A stretch of 45,418 nucleotides of DNA from Caballeronia jiangsuensis (GCA_000648925.1 JFHF01000056.1:1-45418), one strand, 5' to 3'. Shown: positions 1-9,351, numbered from the stretch's first letter. Notes: generated from the sequence alone by a model not told the origin. Numbers and translations are program-made.

Positions 1-1380
1 CCCATCTTTGAGGACGCAAATAGAAAAAAACACGATGAATGGACTGGCCTGATCGAGGATGTGGGTGCACGCGAGATGGAGAGCGGGCTTGTCCAGCTCA
101 TCTACTCGTTACTTGTCCGCATGCATGCTCGGGTTGGGGGCAATCTTGAGCAGTTGATCGACTATGTAGTCAACAACGCAACTGCTTGGACCTTCCCAGA
201 AATCGCTGGGGAAAAGGCTGACAAGCGCGATCGGGCACTTAAGGAATGGGAGCGTCACCTGGCAACGCTCGATACCGCTGTGCTCAGCCTCATCGGTGAA
301 GCCGACGTACCTGACGATCAGATCGAAGCCGCGCTCGACAATATTCTTCAATCGTCGCTGTGGCAGCGCCGTCTGCTCCGAATGAACGATGCGTCTCGGG
401 CTGCGTATCGCGACACCTTCCTCACTCGGACCCGCTATATCTGGGCGAATTCAACAGCCGCGACACGGCGCGGCTATTTTCTCGCGGGACTTGGGCTCGA
501 AGCCGGTCATGCGCTTGATGCTATCGCGACTGAGGCTAACGAGCTCCTGATCCAGGCGAACTCAGCAATCATGGTGTCAGACCATGATACAGCGGTCGCT
601 GCGATCATCGCGCTAGCCGAGCGGGTCTTCACCTTCTACCCATTCGAGCCCGATCCATTCCCAGCCGCCTGGAGAGACATCCTGCGTCGCTGGCTCCTCG
701 GGCAACCGCTCTCCGCGATTGTCTCCGGTCAAGAAGGCGACGCATTGCAATTCGTCGAAGGCGGACTGGTCTATCGCCTGCCTTGGGCGATGGAAGCGTT
801 GCGAGTTCGCGCCAACGCCAATAGCGACGTCGACGCTTCGTACGGCTTGCCACTAGCGAGCTACGAACTCGGCTTGGCCGTGTCGGCCGTGGAAACCGGT
901 ACGATGAATCGCTCCGCGTGGATTTTGATCCAGGCAGGCTTCAATTCACGGCTCGCTGCCATCAAGGCGGTTACCGACACCAGCGCCACGTTCACCACCA
1001 GTGCGGAACTCCGCGCTTGGCTGCGCTCCCCAGGGCTCGCAGCGTGGTCGGCCCAACCCAACTGGCCTACAGACGAGACTCGGGCCATGTGGCTCAAATT
1101 CGTGCAGGAATTCGCGCCGGCTGATAATCGTACTTGGGCACGACGAGACTACCTTGGAAGCGTCCAATGGTTCGCTGCGCCAGCGCCGCCTGGGACGCCC
1201 GTTGACCTCTATCATCGGAATGGTCAGCCGCTGGTGCTAGCGGCTGACGGGCACGCTATCGGTTCTTTACCGCATCCGCTCAATCCAGTAAGGCTTGGCC
1301 TCGTGCGTGCGACTGTCGCCCAAAATGTCGCGCAACTCGATCTGAGCTATCTCGGCCCCGATGATCTGTGGGAGGCCTGA
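1..1380 (+). CDS. C-terminal part of a large protein, possibly a DEAD/DEAH-type helicase (5' end outside window)
   Basis: The reading frame is open from base 1 to the TGA at 1378-1380, so this is the last ~459 codons of a longer gene; the GTG at 61 is only an internal codon. No Walker or helicase motor motif lies in the visible part. It is mostly helical, soluble, and without signal peptide or membrane segments. The stretch around 660-810, with a Tyr-Arg-Leu-Pro-Trp motif preceded by acidic and hydrophobic residues, resembles the tail of large Ski2-like or DEAD/DEAH helicases, but this is an impression rather than a motif-based assignment. A HEPN-like pseudogene follows downstream, which would suit a decayed defence locus. 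The function should be treated as unknown. Confidence 0.5.
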   Translation, partial: PIFEDANRKKHDEWTGLIEDVGAREMESGLVQLIYSLLVRMHARVGGNLEQLIDYVVNNATAWTFPEIAGEKADKRDRALKEWERHLATLDTAVLSLIGEADVPDDQIEAALDNILQSSLWQRRLLRMNDASRAAYRDTFLTRTRYIWANSTAATRRGYFLAGLGLEAGHALDAIATEANELLIQANSAIMVSDHDTAVAAIIALAERVFTFYPFEPDPFPAAWRDILRRWLLGQPLSAIVSGQEGDALQFVEGGLVYRLPWAMEALRVRANANSDVDASYGLPLASYELGLAVSAVETGTMNRSAWILIQAGFNSRLAAIKAVTDTSATFTTSAELRAWLRSPGLAAWSAQPNWPTDETRAMWLKFVQEFAPADNRTWARRDYLGSVQWFAAPAPPGTPVDLYHRNGQPLVLAADGHAIGSLPHPLNPVRLGLVRATVAQNVAQLDLSYLGPDDLWEA

Positions 1381-1826
1381 TGCGGACCCAATGAAGCCCC
1401 GGGCGAACGAGATAGAAATATCTCAACATCGAGGCGCGCTTCACATATCGCTGCGTTTCCTGAAGGAATTGAGGTAAGCGGGTGATCTTGTTACTTATGT
1501 CAAATCTTTAATGATCCGATTTTGTGCGGACACATCAGCCCGATGCCGCCTATCAGGAAGTAGACCGAGCGGCCCGCCGAGCGCGTGATAGATCGCATCA
1601 GGCCGATTCCCGCAGAACTGTCTTGGGAGGAAGGTACGGCGTCTGGCGTCGTTCGCGGTCATTCCAGCGCACCAAAACAATGCCGAGTGGGATCTCTCGT
1701 GGGTGGCGACCTGCTCCAGTCCAGCATAGGACGAACGAAGTTCCGCTGGATCTGCCCAGCACAATCTCGGCGTCGTTGTGCAAGCACCACGCACGTACGC
1801 TGATTCCTATAGTCAGTCAGGCAAAA
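1381..1826. other. Intergenic stretch, no credible gene
   Basis: Short open frames exist on both strands, but none shows a recognisable protein pattern or a convincing ribosome binding site. A small perfect hairpin lies 28 bases after the upstream stop: GAGATA (1409-1414), GAAA loop, TATCTC (1419-1424). It lacks a T-run, so it is at most a weak terminator. The rest looks like decayed sequence. Confidence 0.4.
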
Positions 1827-2336
1827 ATGGCTAATAAAGGGACTTCGTCCCTTTCTTGTATTTATATTCAAGAACGAAATCTTCTCCGTTGCGCGGAGGC
1901 TGTCATCATAGCAATGGCCTGCCTCGAAGCCGTCGCGAACGAGATCGGCTATATGCACCACGCCGGTTTGTGAGATGGCATGGAGAAACTCTCCATCAAC
2001 GACAAGTACCGGCTTCTCTTTGGGCTGTGCGGACGCGAAAGCACGTTCGACACCTCGAAGGCCCCTTAGCAGGCGCTAGGCGACCTGATCAAGGCTCGGA
2101 ACGGAATGATTCATTTCAAGCCATCATACAAGCCGGTGAGCGTCAACAAGAGCAGGTCCGTGACGAGCCTCAGCAGACTGCTGAGTGATGAATTGGTCTC
2201 GAACCTGCCCACGGCCCTGCGCGGCATGGTCGAAGCCGTGTATCTCGCCTGTGCCCTCCCCGCGCCCCCATGGCTGCGGGAACAGCCAGGCTGGTCGCTC
2301 GCGCGCCGCCCCCGCCCGTCCGGAGCGAAATGGTGA
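1827..2336 (+). pseudogene. Decayed HEPN-like small protein gene (two in-frame stops)
   Basis: One frame runs from the ATG at 1827 to 2336 but is broken by TGA at 1971-1973 and TAG at 2067-2069. Reading through the stops gives an N-terminal helix rich in Ala/Glu (CLEAVANEIGY), a middle part with Asp-Lys-Tyr-Arg-Leu-Leu, and a conserved-looking ARNGMIHFKP motif. That arrangement, a helix then a (K/R)xRNxxxHxxP-type motif, is typical of HEPN-fold proteins, which often sit in toxin or defence loci. Two stops make an active product unlikely. The assignment rests on the motif only; the N-terminal limit is uncertain, since a strong hairpin lies inside the first codons. Confidence 0.4.
1836..1854 (+). 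terminator. Perfect hairpin, terminator-like
   Basis: AAAGGGAC (1836-1843), loop TTC, GTCCCTTT (1847-1854), followed by CTT. The 8-bp perfect stem with A/T flanks could terminate transcription in either direction. It lies within the first codons of the degenerate HEPN-like frame, so it may mark the real boundary of that locus. Confidence 0.35.
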
Positions 2337-2667
2337 CAACCCACAGCCCATGAATAAATAATCGGAAGGCACTAGCCGACCAGCCGGCATTTTTTCGACC
2401 GTGGGAACTCATCTCCGGCAAGCCCATGCGACTCTAATACGCCAATGAAAAGTTTCTCCTCGCCATCGCGGACGGCTCTAGACATGCACATAGTGAATCG
2501 TGTGGGATTCACGATTCAAGTCGCCTTGCATAGCGCGTCCTAGGAAAGACGTTGCACTGCGCGCGAGTAGTCTGCGATGCCCACAAGCAGTTCCTAGGCC
2601 GTTCCTTACAACTCGATATCTTCGCTGTTGGCCGGCCAACTCCGCTTTTAGACAACGCGAGTTAACT
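2337..2667. other. Intergenic stretch with inverted repeats downstream of the porin
   Basis: No supported gene. It contains an inverted repeat TGAATCGTG (2494-2502), 7-base spacer, CACGATTCA (2510-2518); a perfect 14-bp palindrome GTTGGCCGGCCAAC (2627-2640); and the palindrome GAGTTAACTC (2659-2668) that overlaps the first base of the porin stop codon. None has a clear T-run on the porin strand, so no textbook intrinsic terminator is visible. Confidence 0.4.
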
Positions 2668-3750
2668 CTAGAAATGATGCCGTATTCCGACTCGAACGGC
2701 GCTCTGCATGTCGGAACTGGAGGGCGCGCCGAACGCTGCCTCAACCTGTGCGGCATATGCATGGTCGTGCCCAAGAACGCCGACGAGATAAGCATCGGTT
2801 CGTTTCGAAAGCAAGTAGTCGGCACCGACGATGAAGGTATTGGCGCTGCCAAGGTCGTTGTTGCGCCACTGCTGTGTGTAGCCTAACGAGAGGGCCAAGT
2901 CAGGTCTAACAAAGTACTGTGCACCTGTTTCGAGCGTCGTGGCGCGCGGTTTGGTCGCCGATGATAGCTCGGCCGAAGCTAGATTTGCCACTACGTGAAG
3001 CGCGCCAAGGCTGTACGCCCCGCCGGCAGCCCAAACTATTTCGTTTGCAGACCCGCTGGCCGCGTTGTGCTGTGAGAAATATGAGACTGAGCCAGCAAAA
3101 TTGCCTTGGGCATAGTTGACGATGAAGTTCATCACCTGATTTGTGCCGAGCGAACCCGGAGTATTGCCGAAGGCGTACATGGCACCCGCACTCGCGCCGC
3201 CAAAAGTCGGTGATAGATATTTCACCGCGTTGCTTACCTGGTCGCCCCACACTCGATTGTCGAGGATATAGCCGCCTGAGGCATAGGACGACAGGCCCCA
3301 CCCGAGCAGCCCCGACGGCGTTATCACGGCGTTTGAATAGCCTGCGAACGTCTCGCCTATGAAATCGAAATCTCGGCCGAGCGTAATCTTGCCCCAAGGG
3401 CCTGTAAAACCAACGTACGCCTTGCGGTTGAAGATTGAACCGTTTGAAATCAAAGATCCGTTGGAAAGCTGGAAACCATTCTCAAGCTTGAATATGGCTT
3501 TTACTCCGCCGCCCAAGTCCTCTGCGCCGGTCATACCCCACTGGGTTGGCTGGATAATTCCATCTTGAAACTGGATTGCCCTTCCCCGACCACTGGCGTT
3601 TGAGATATTGCTAGTGTACGTGATACCGGCGTCCAGCACACCGTACAAAGACACCGAAGACTGTGCGAGTACAGGCGAACACATTGCCATGCTTACAGGG
3701 ACCGCCAACGCCTTGCTACTCATTTGCCACATTCTCTTGGTATTTTTCAT
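2668..3750 (-). CDS. Gram-negative general porin (OmpC-like, Burkholderia type)
   Basis: A 360-residue outer-membrane trimeric beta-barrel that lets small hydrophilic solutes into the periplasm. The N-terminus is a Sec signal peptide (Lys/Arg-rich start, hydrophobic core, cleavage near PVLAQ-SSVSLYGVLDAG). The mature start SSVSLYG, the motifs WGMTGAEDLGGGVKAIFKLENGF and GRDFDFIGE, the SKRTDAYL strand near the end and the terminal VGIRHHF with a C-terminal Phe are classical for Burkholderiaceae porins. The ATG at 3750 has only a weak Shine-Dalgarno; the ATG seven codons in has an AAGAGA in front and would also leave a usable signal peptide. It lies downstream of the nitrilase gene on the same strand but 385 bases away, with its own possible promoter (TATAAA on the minus strand at 3855-3850). 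The substrate is not deducible. Confidence 0.9.
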   Translation of the reverse strand: MKNTKRMWQMSSKALAVPVSMAMCSPVLAQSSVSLYGVLDAGITYTSNISNASGRGRAIQFQDGIIQPTQWGMTGAEDLGGGVKAIFKLENGFQLSNGSLISNGSIFNRKAYVGFTGPWGKITLGRDFDFIGETFAGYSNAVITPSGLLGWGLSSYASGGYILDNRVWGDQVSNAVKYLSPTFGGASAGAMYAFGNTPGSLGTNQVMNFIVNYAQGNFAGSVSYFSQHNAASGSANEIVWAAGGAYSLGALHVVANLASAELSSATKPRATTLETGAQYFVRPDLALSLGYTQQWRNNDLGSANTFIVGADYLLSKRTDAYLVGVLGHDHAYAAQVEAAFGAPSSSDMQSAVRVGIRHHF

Positions 3751-4135
3751 GCCTGTTTTCTGAAAGGTAATGATGCAAAACGCGGCACGCGAAGACCCTG
3801 CCGGGCTAACCGAACCAAGGCGACGCGAACCGAGTAATCTGCACTACTATTTATACAAACCGCTGCAATGTCCGAAAGCTTGAGGTCCAAATGAGTGGCG
3901 CTGCGGAGCTTTTTTTGCGCCGGATGCCCTCGACGCCGCGGCGTCTTCTTGCGAGTGCGGAGACGCCACGGACCGAGACATGGATAACGTGCTGAGCACG
4001 CGAGAGATGTCCGACTACACAACGCTATCTAATTCGCAATACAGACATCTCAGCTGTGCCCACTAATATGCCGCCTGAAGCGCCGCATCGAGGCGGTGTG
4101 AGTGTTTCTTCGCTGCGAGAAATGCGTAACCCGCG
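3751..4135 (-). promoter_or_regulatory. Leader/promoter region of the porin gene
   Basis: 385 bases without a supported gene between the nitrilase stop and the porin start. The minus strand has a TATAAAT box (TATAAA at 3855-3850), about 95 bases upstream of the porin ATG, a plausible -10; the matching -35 is weak (TTCGGA-like). No strong terminator for the nitrilase gene is seen. Confidence 0.35.
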
Positions 4136-5182
4136 TTACGGAGCGTCGGATGCCAAGCTTTCGTTTCCGCCCTTTCCGTTTGATGTCTTTGCAGGTTCTT
4201 CTTGCGCCATCGCTTCGTGCTCGAATTCAGCCACAAGTTGTGCAGGTTTGCGGTTGACGAGAAGGCGGAACACATCCGGTCGAGAATAATGCCCCACTGG
4301 GTCATATGCGGCCTTTGCCATGCTCACTGCGCCTAAGTCGACGTCTGCGAAGAGCAGTCCTTCTTCCGTCTCCCTTAACGGCTCACAAAGGGGCGCCCCG
4401 TCCGGACCGTATATCATGGCGTAGCCGCCCCCCTCGGTCAGAAGCACTCGCTTGTTCTCGGTGTCGACCAGCATGTCAACCATTGCTTTTGAAACTGTCG
4501 CACACGGCGCGAGTACGTAGCATTGGCCCTCGAGCGCGTACACCTGGCTTGCCGCGTTGTTTGCCTGCGCGCTTAGCTGGTAAGCCGCACCGCGATAAAC
4601 GGAGAAGCTTGGCCATGATGCGACGTGAACCTGCTCGTTCTGTGCGTACATTGCAAACTTCGTTAGCGGCTGGATGTGCTCGGCGCAACAAAGAGCGCCG
4701 AGACGTCCAATTGGAGTGTCGTGCACCGCGAGATGACTCCCGTCCCCCTCGCCGTACACCGTTCGTTCGGCGTGAGTGGGCTTGAGCTTTCGTCGAGTAG
4801 CAATCAACTGCCCGTGGTCGTCGATTATCGCCTGCGCGATATACAGCGAGCCACCAGAGCGCTCAGAAAATCCCAGTACAACGTAAATACCGTTTCTAGC
4901 AGCCGCCGACTTGATGGTCTCAAAGCGTTCATCTTCGAGCGATAAGGAATTCTCAAAGTGCCTACGCACGAATTGCATACCCCACGCTGGCGAGTCCAGC
5001 CAAATCCACCACGGATAGCCCGGAAGCCAGACCTCGGGAAACGCAATAAGCGATGCTCCTGCACGGGCCGCTTCTTCGATGAGTGCAACCGCCTTGGCAA
5101 TACCTTTATCCAGGTCCAGAAACTCTGGAGCAGCCTGAACTGCGGCCACTTTATAATTCGCTTTCAGATTCTGCTTCATCAT
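4136..5182 (-). CDS. Nitrilase (aliphatic/arylacetonitrilase type)
   Basis: A 348-residue carbon-nitrogen hydrolase that turns a nitrile into the carboxylic acid and ammonia (some family members release part as amide). The Glu-Lys-Cys triad is visible: Glu50 in AFPEVW, Lys132 in RRKLKPTHAER, and Cys166 in the CCAEH motif. The GYPWWIW segment and length match true nitrilases (branch 1) rather than amidases or cyanide hydratases. It is cytoplasmic, with no signal peptide. A divergent AraC-family gene starts 239 bases away, the usual nitrilase/NitR-like arrangement, so induction by the nitrile or its product is likely. Given the mandelamide/mandelate and benzoate pathways in the same window, an arylacetonitrile such as mandelonitrile is an attractive substrate, but that is inference from context; the C-terminal ~25 residues are variable. 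Confidence 0.9.
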   Translation of the reverse strand: MMKQNLKANYKVAAVQAAPEFLDLDKGIAKAVALIEEAARAGASLIAFPEVWLPGYPWWIWLDSPAWGMQFVRRHFENSLSLEDERFETIKSAAARNGIYVVLGFSERSGGSLYIAQAIIDDHGQLIATRRKLKPTHAERTVYGEGDGSHLAVHDTPIGRLGALCCAEHIQPLTKFAMYAQNEQVHVASWPSFSVYRGAAYQLSAQANNAASQVYALEGQCYVLAPCATVSKAMVDMLVDTENKRVLLTEGGGYAMIYGPDGAPLCEPLRETEEGLLFADVDLGAVSMAKAAYDPVGHYSRPDVFRLLVNRKPAQLVAEFEHEAMAQEEPAKTSNGKGGNESLASDAP

Positions 5183-5421
5183 CGCCTCTCTTAACGCGCT
5201 CCGTAAACCTGCTGGATAAACATAAGACGACTCGGAGCCGTCGCGAGCCGAAGCCAGCGACAGGTTCTCTAAATATTCATCAAATCGATTTTCGAATATA
5301 GAGGCGCTCTATTGCGCTGCCCCAGATGCTCCGATGTCATGCAGATATCCTAGGTGGGCAAAAAAAACGTCTGTTGCCTGATACTGCCGCATTACTTGAC
5401 TGACGCTCTCACACCGCCAAT
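5183..5421. promoter_or_regulatory. Divergent promoter region nitrilase / AraC regulator
   Basis: 239 bases between the divergent starts must hold both promoters and the AraC-type operator. A and T runs are present near 5360, but I could not pick a convincing -35/-10 pair or direct repeat, so no site is assigned. Confidence 0.4.
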
Positions 5422-6495
5422 GTGCCGGAAACGATGGAGTCAGTGCTAGCACAACTTCCACTGTATTTATGTCCCCGCTATTCTTTGCTTACGGAGCGGG
5501 ACGTGACGAGCGAGGGCGCTGTGGCAGATTATTCAGTAAATAGGGACTTTACATGCGGTCAAAAGGTCGACGCGTGGCTTCAGCTCCTCAGTGAGATGTT
5601 CGTGACGCTCGAATACGAGCCGAGTGATGGCTTAGCTGACCGCGAGCTGCAAGCCACGATTAGTCATCGCCCGCTGGCGGGTCTAGACACCCATCTTGTT
5701 TCCTCGACGAGGCAAACTCTTAGACGGGGGGAGCAACGGTCTCACGACAACGAAGGAGAATTCTTTCTCGTCGTGATGCAGGTTGCGGGCTCGGGTGACG
5801 TGATGCAGGACGACCGATTGGTACAATTGGCTCCCGGTGACTTCACGATGTACGACACGACCAGACCATATGTGCTGGACTTCCCGGGGGATTTTCAACA
5901 GTTCGTTATCAGGGTCCCGCGCGAGGAACTGAGAATGCAGGTCCCGCTCGCCCAGGACCTCACCGCACATAGGATGGCCGGGGCTCGTCCTATCAGTCGG
6001 CTCCTGAGCAACGTGATAGCAGAACTGCCGGCGACCATCGATGAGTGTGACGGAGAGACCCTTTCGTGTGTGGCTGAATCCGTCACCGACCTGATAGCCG
6101 CGAATCTTCGCGCTCTTAGACCTTCAGAAGCACCGGAGGCTTCCAAGAGGCAGCGGTATCACGAAGCACGAATCAAAGCCTACATTAGGGAGAACGCCCG
6201 AGACTCTGAACTGACGATTCCGAAGGTCGCCAGTGCCCTTGGGATGTCGGTAAGTGCGCTGTATCGGGCCTTCGCATCTCAGGGCGTTTCCGCGGCAGAG
6301 GCGTTATGGTATGAGAGATTGAAGATTGCCTCTATCGCCCTCAAAAGTCGCGCGCTTGAGAACAAAAGCATTAAAGAGATTGCTTTCGATTCGGGCTTCT
6401 CGGATGCAGCACATTTCAGCCGAACGTTCCGTCAGCAGTATGGGGAAAGTCCGCGAGAATATCGGGCAAGCTGGAGTCATCCTTCGTCACGGTGA
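5422..6495 (+). CDS. AraC/XylS-family transcriptional regulator, probable nitrilase regulator
   Basis: A 357-residue activator. Residues ~40-220 form an AraC-binding-like domain with a cupin-type core (APGDFTMYDTTRPYVLDFPGDFQQFVIRVPR) seen in the NimR/XylS-like group. Residues ~250-350 hold the two helix-turn-helix motifs of the AraC DNA-binding domain, including the IPKVASALGMSVSALYRAF helix and the signature IKEIAFDSGFSDAAHFSRTFRQQYGESPREYR. The start given is GTG at 5422; ATG at 5434, four codons in, is an equal alternative. It is divergent from the nitrilase gene, whose induction it most likely controls; the effector is unknown. The gene is convergent with benE. Confidence 0.88.
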   Translation: MPETMESVLAQLPLYLCPRYSLLTERDVTSEGAVADYSVNRDFTCGQKVDAWLQLLSEMFVTLEYEPSDGLADRELQATISHRPLAGLDTHLVSSTRQTLRRGEQRSHDNEGEFFLVVMQVAGSGDVMQDDRLVQLAPGDFTMYDTTRPYVLDFPGDFQQFVIRVPREELRMQVPLAQDLTAHRMAGARPISRLLSNVIAELPATIDECDGETLSCVAESVTDLIAANLRALRPSEAPEASKRQRYHEARIKAYIRENARDSELTIPKVASALGMSVSALYRAFASQGVSAAEALWYERLKIASIALKSRALENKSIKEIAFDSGFSDAAHFSRTFRQQYGESPREYRASWSHPSSR

Positions 6496-6652
6496 GGCTC
6501 GTCAAAGGTGTTGACGGCCGCCGCCGGGGTAGCTGAGGACATTTAGCGAGAACGCGAACGATTCGAACTGTGCGCGAGGCGCCGGTGGGCGCTAGGCACC
6601 CAGAATGAAAAGGGCGAGCTACCGGACCAACAAACGCTCTACCGACCGCCAG

Positions 6653-7858
6653 TCAACGCGTCTGGGCAGTTCTTCGCAACACAATATGCGCCGCTGTTCC
6701 CAAGACGATTCCCCAAAACGCGGAACCCAGGCCCAGAAAACTCATATTCGAGGCTGTTGCGATGAAGGTGATGAACGATGCTTCGCGATGAGGTTCATCC
6801 AAGACTATCCCTACGATGTTCGTGGCGATTGCTCCCAAGAGAGCCAGCCCAGCTAGAACTGCCACGAAAGCGTTAGGAAGCGCGGCAAACAACATGACCA
6901 CCGTTCCGGCGAATGTTCCGCCGATAAGGTAGAAGAGTCCATTGGCGATACCTGCAACGTATCGACGCTGCGGGTCACGATGCGAATCCGCGCCCGTGCA
7001 TAGCGCTGCCGTAATCGCAGCGATGACAATTGTTATTCCGCCTGTGAACGCGACAAGAATCGACGCAAGGCCGGTTCCCACTAATACAGGCCGACTCGGC
7101 GTCTCATATCCGGAGACTCGCAAGATAGCGAACCCGGGCAGAAACTGTCCGGTCAGACTCACGATGACAAGTGGCACGGCCAGACTAATCATCGATTGCC
7201 AGTTCCAGGTGGGCAGCATAAATACCGGGCGGGTCACTTGGAGGCTAACGGTGTCAAAGTGCGTCAAACCGAGCGCCATTGCGAGCAGGCAGCCGAATGC
7301 GAGCACGAGAATCAAACAGTAGCGCGCTGCCCAGCGACGAAAAACCAGATAGCTACCGAGCATGCCGAATGCGAGCCATGGATTGATGGCCACTGACTTG
7401 AACACGTTGGTGCCAAACTGGAAAAGGATTCCCGCCATCATCCCGCAGGCAATCCCTTGGGGAATGCGCTTCGTAATCTGGTCGAAGAGCCCCGAAGCGC
7501 CGAGCGCAAGGATGCATGCGCCAGCGACAATGTACGCTCCAATGGCGTCGCTCACAGGCATGACCGGAAAGAGCGTCACGAGCAACGCCGTTCCGGGCGC
7601 GGACCACGCCGTGATGATGGGTTGCTTCAGCCACCAGCTCAGCGTCAGTCCGGATATTGCCGCACCCATCGATATCGACCATACCCAGGAGGCGACCACG
7701 TCATTACCCACGTGGGCGGTGTGGGCCGCCTGGAAGAAGATTGCGAGCGGACCGGCGTAAGAGATGATGACGGCGAGTAATCCCGCCGTAACTGCTGATA
7801 CTGACCAAGCGCGCTTAGACGCGACCGAATCCAACGTCCCATTCCTGTCCTGGCACAT
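6653..7858 (-). CDS. benE: Benzoate/H+ symporter, BenE family
   Basis: A 401-residue polytopic inner-membrane carrier with about 12 hydrophobic segments, of the BenE family that takes up benzoate with protons. Diagnostic stretches include ISYAGPLAIFFQAA near the N-terminus, the ITAWSAPGTALL motif, PQGIACGMMAGILF, and the GGITIVIAAITAALC segment. ATG at 7858 is chosen: the longer frame would need a TTG at 7903 and would overlap catC, and the chosen ATG has GAGGA upstream, though at a long spacing. It is the last gene of the leftward catB-catC-benE group, starting 16 bases after the catC stop, so it should be co-transcribed and induced by muconate/benzoate through CatR. Confidence 0.92.
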   Translation of the reverse strand: MCQDRNGTLDSVASKRAWSVSAVTAGLLAVIISYAGPLAIFFQAAHTAHVGNDVVASWVWSISMGAAISGLTLSWWLKQPIITAWSAPGTALLVTLFPVMPVSDAIGAYIVAGACILALGASGLFDQITKRIPQGIACGMMAGILFQFGTNVFKSVAINPWLAFGMLGSYLVFRRWAARYCLILVLAFGCLLAMALGLTHFDTVSLQVTRPVFMLPTWNWQSMISLAVPLVIVSLTGQFLPGFAILRVSGYETPSRPVLVGTGLASILVAFTGGITIVIAAITAALCTGADSHRDPQRRYVAGIANGLFYLIGGTFAGTVVMLFAALPNAFVAVLAGLALLGAIATNIVGIVLDEPHREASFITFIATASNMSFLGLGSAFWGIVLGTAAHIVLRRTAQTR

Positions 7859-7874
7859 GAAGCGGCCCGCGTCC

Positions 7875-8153
7875 TCAGCGAATGGACGACGGATGACGTG
7901 CAAGCGGCGTCACTTGCATGCTCATATACGGGAATAAGGGCAAGGCCGACAGGATGGTATGGAGCTCGTCATGCGACTCCACATCGAAGACGCTGTAGTT
8001 CGCGTACTCACCTACGATGCGATGCAACTGCTGCCATTTTCCCGCCCGCTGCAGCTCCTGCGAGTAGGCTTTTTCACGCGCTTTGATTTCCTCAGCCTGT
8101 GCCGCCGGCATGTCGTGCGGTAGATGTACGTCCATCTTTACGAGATACAGCAT
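7875..8153 (-). CDS. catC: Muconolactone delta-isomerase
   Basis: A 92-residue cytoplasmic enzyme that converts (+)-muconolactone to 3-oxoadipate enol-lactone in the ortho-cleavage branch of the 3-oxoadipate pathway. The sequence fits the family throughout: MLYLVKMDVHLPHDMP at the start, the EKAYSQELQRAGKW helix, RIVGEYANYSVFDVES and LPLFPYMSMQVTPLARHPSS at the end. The length equals the family norm (~92-96). The ATG at 8153 has an excellent AGGAGG six bases upstream; a longer open frame upstream of it is noise. It sits between catB (70-base gap) and benE. Confidence 0.95.
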   Translation of the reverse strand: MLYLVKMDVHLPHDMPAAQAEEIKAREKAYSQELQRAGKWQQLHRIVGEYANYSVFDVESHDELHTILSALPLFPYMSMQVTPLARHPSSIR

Positions 8154-8223
8154 GTTTCCTCCTGTGGTGCACTCCTCCTGCACGCAGGACGGAGCGTCAT
8201 GTCGATATTCTGTTGGCGCGCGC

Positions 8224-9351
8224 TCAGGCGTTCTTGTCGCGACGATAGAACGCGAGCTTTTCTTCGTCGATTTGCAATCCGAGTCCCGGACCTTCCGGAA
8301 TATGCAGGTCGAAGTCGCGATACTGCGGACGGGCCGTAACGATGTCGTCCTTGAGCAGCAGCGGTCCAAAAAGCTCCGTACCCCACGCCAGCTGCGGAAG
8401 CGCGCTGAAGCCGTGTGCCGAAGCAATTGACCCGATGCTACCTTCGAGCATCGTCCCGCCGTACAGCAACACCCCCGCTGCGTCGGCGACGGCAGCCGTG
8501 CGCATCATGCCGTATATGCCACCGGACTTAGCAATCTTTAGCGCGAATACATCAGCACACGCATCGCGTACGAGCTCAAGCGCATCTTCCGGACCCGTGA
8601 CTCCTTCATCGGCCATGATGGGAACGGTGAAGCGCGCCGCGAGCCGGGCAAGCGCCCCCCGCTGCTCGCGCGGCGTGGGTTGTTCGATGAGGTCGATACC
8701 CGCGGCCTCCAGAGCTTCGATACCCAAGGCTGCATCGACCTCGTTCCACGCCTGATTGACGTCAACCGTCACCTTTGCTCGGTCACCGAGTGCCGCTTTG
8801 ATTTTCGACACGTGCGCCACGTCATCTCGCGCGCTGCGACGACCAATCTTCAGCTTGAACACGTTGTGGCGACGTTCAGCGAGAAGCGTTTCAGCTTCTT
8901 CGATGTCGCGACTCGTATCGCCGCTCGCCAGCGTCCAAAGTACCGGGAGCGTCTTGCGAACGGCGCCACCAAGCAGCGCAGAGACAGGAACGCCGAGGCG
9001 CTTGCCTTGTGCGTCCTAAAGCGCCGTTTCTAAGCCCGATTTGGCGATTCGATTTCCACGCGCTACCTTGTTAAGCTTGAGCATGGCCGCGTTGACGTTC
9101 GTTGCATCCTGCCCAACCAGCGCCGGCGCCAGGTATGTGTCGATGGTCAGCTTGATACCTTCGGGGCTTTCCTCGCCGTAAGACAAGCCACCGATGGTCG
9201 TGGCTTCGCCGATGCCCTCGATGCCGTCGCTCGAACGCAGGCGAATGATAACCATGGTTTGTTGCTGCATCGTCGCCATGGACAGCTGATGCGCGCGAAT
9301 GGTCGGAAGGTCGACCAGAATCGCTTCGACGGATGTGATTTGGACGTTCAT
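8224..9351 (-). pseudogene. catB: Muconate cycloisomerase with in-frame amber stop (interrupted catB)
   Basis: CatB (muconate lactonising enzyme, enolase superfamily) turns cis,cis-muconate into muconolactone. Reading from ATG 9351 gives the family start (SVEAILVDLPTIRAHQLSMATM). At 9018-9016 the minus strand reads TAG in place of the second Leu codon of the expected ETALLDAQGKR motif. The same frame then continues open through LGVPVSALLGG, the KLKIG catalytic lysine motif, TVDVNQAW, EQPTPREQ, DEGV and SGGIYG to the stop at 8224. With the amber counted, the frame is ~375 codons, the normal CatB length, so only one codon is wrong. It could be a real nonsense mutation, a sequencing error, or a suppressed stop. 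The 111-residue N-terminal product alone cannot be active. Confidence 0.85.

Noticed and set aside
2494..2518. Inverted repeat as terminator of the porin at 2668
   Set aside because: It is 150 bases downstream and has no T-run on the minus strand; kept only as a repeat in the region entry.
7859..7903. Longer BenE start at 7903
   Set aside because: It needs a TTG, overlaps catC and adds a non-family N-terminal extension.
8154..8426. N-terminal extension of catC in the same frame
   Set aside because: CatC is always ~92-96 residues and the ATG at 8153 has a near-ideal AGGAGG; the extension overlaps catB.
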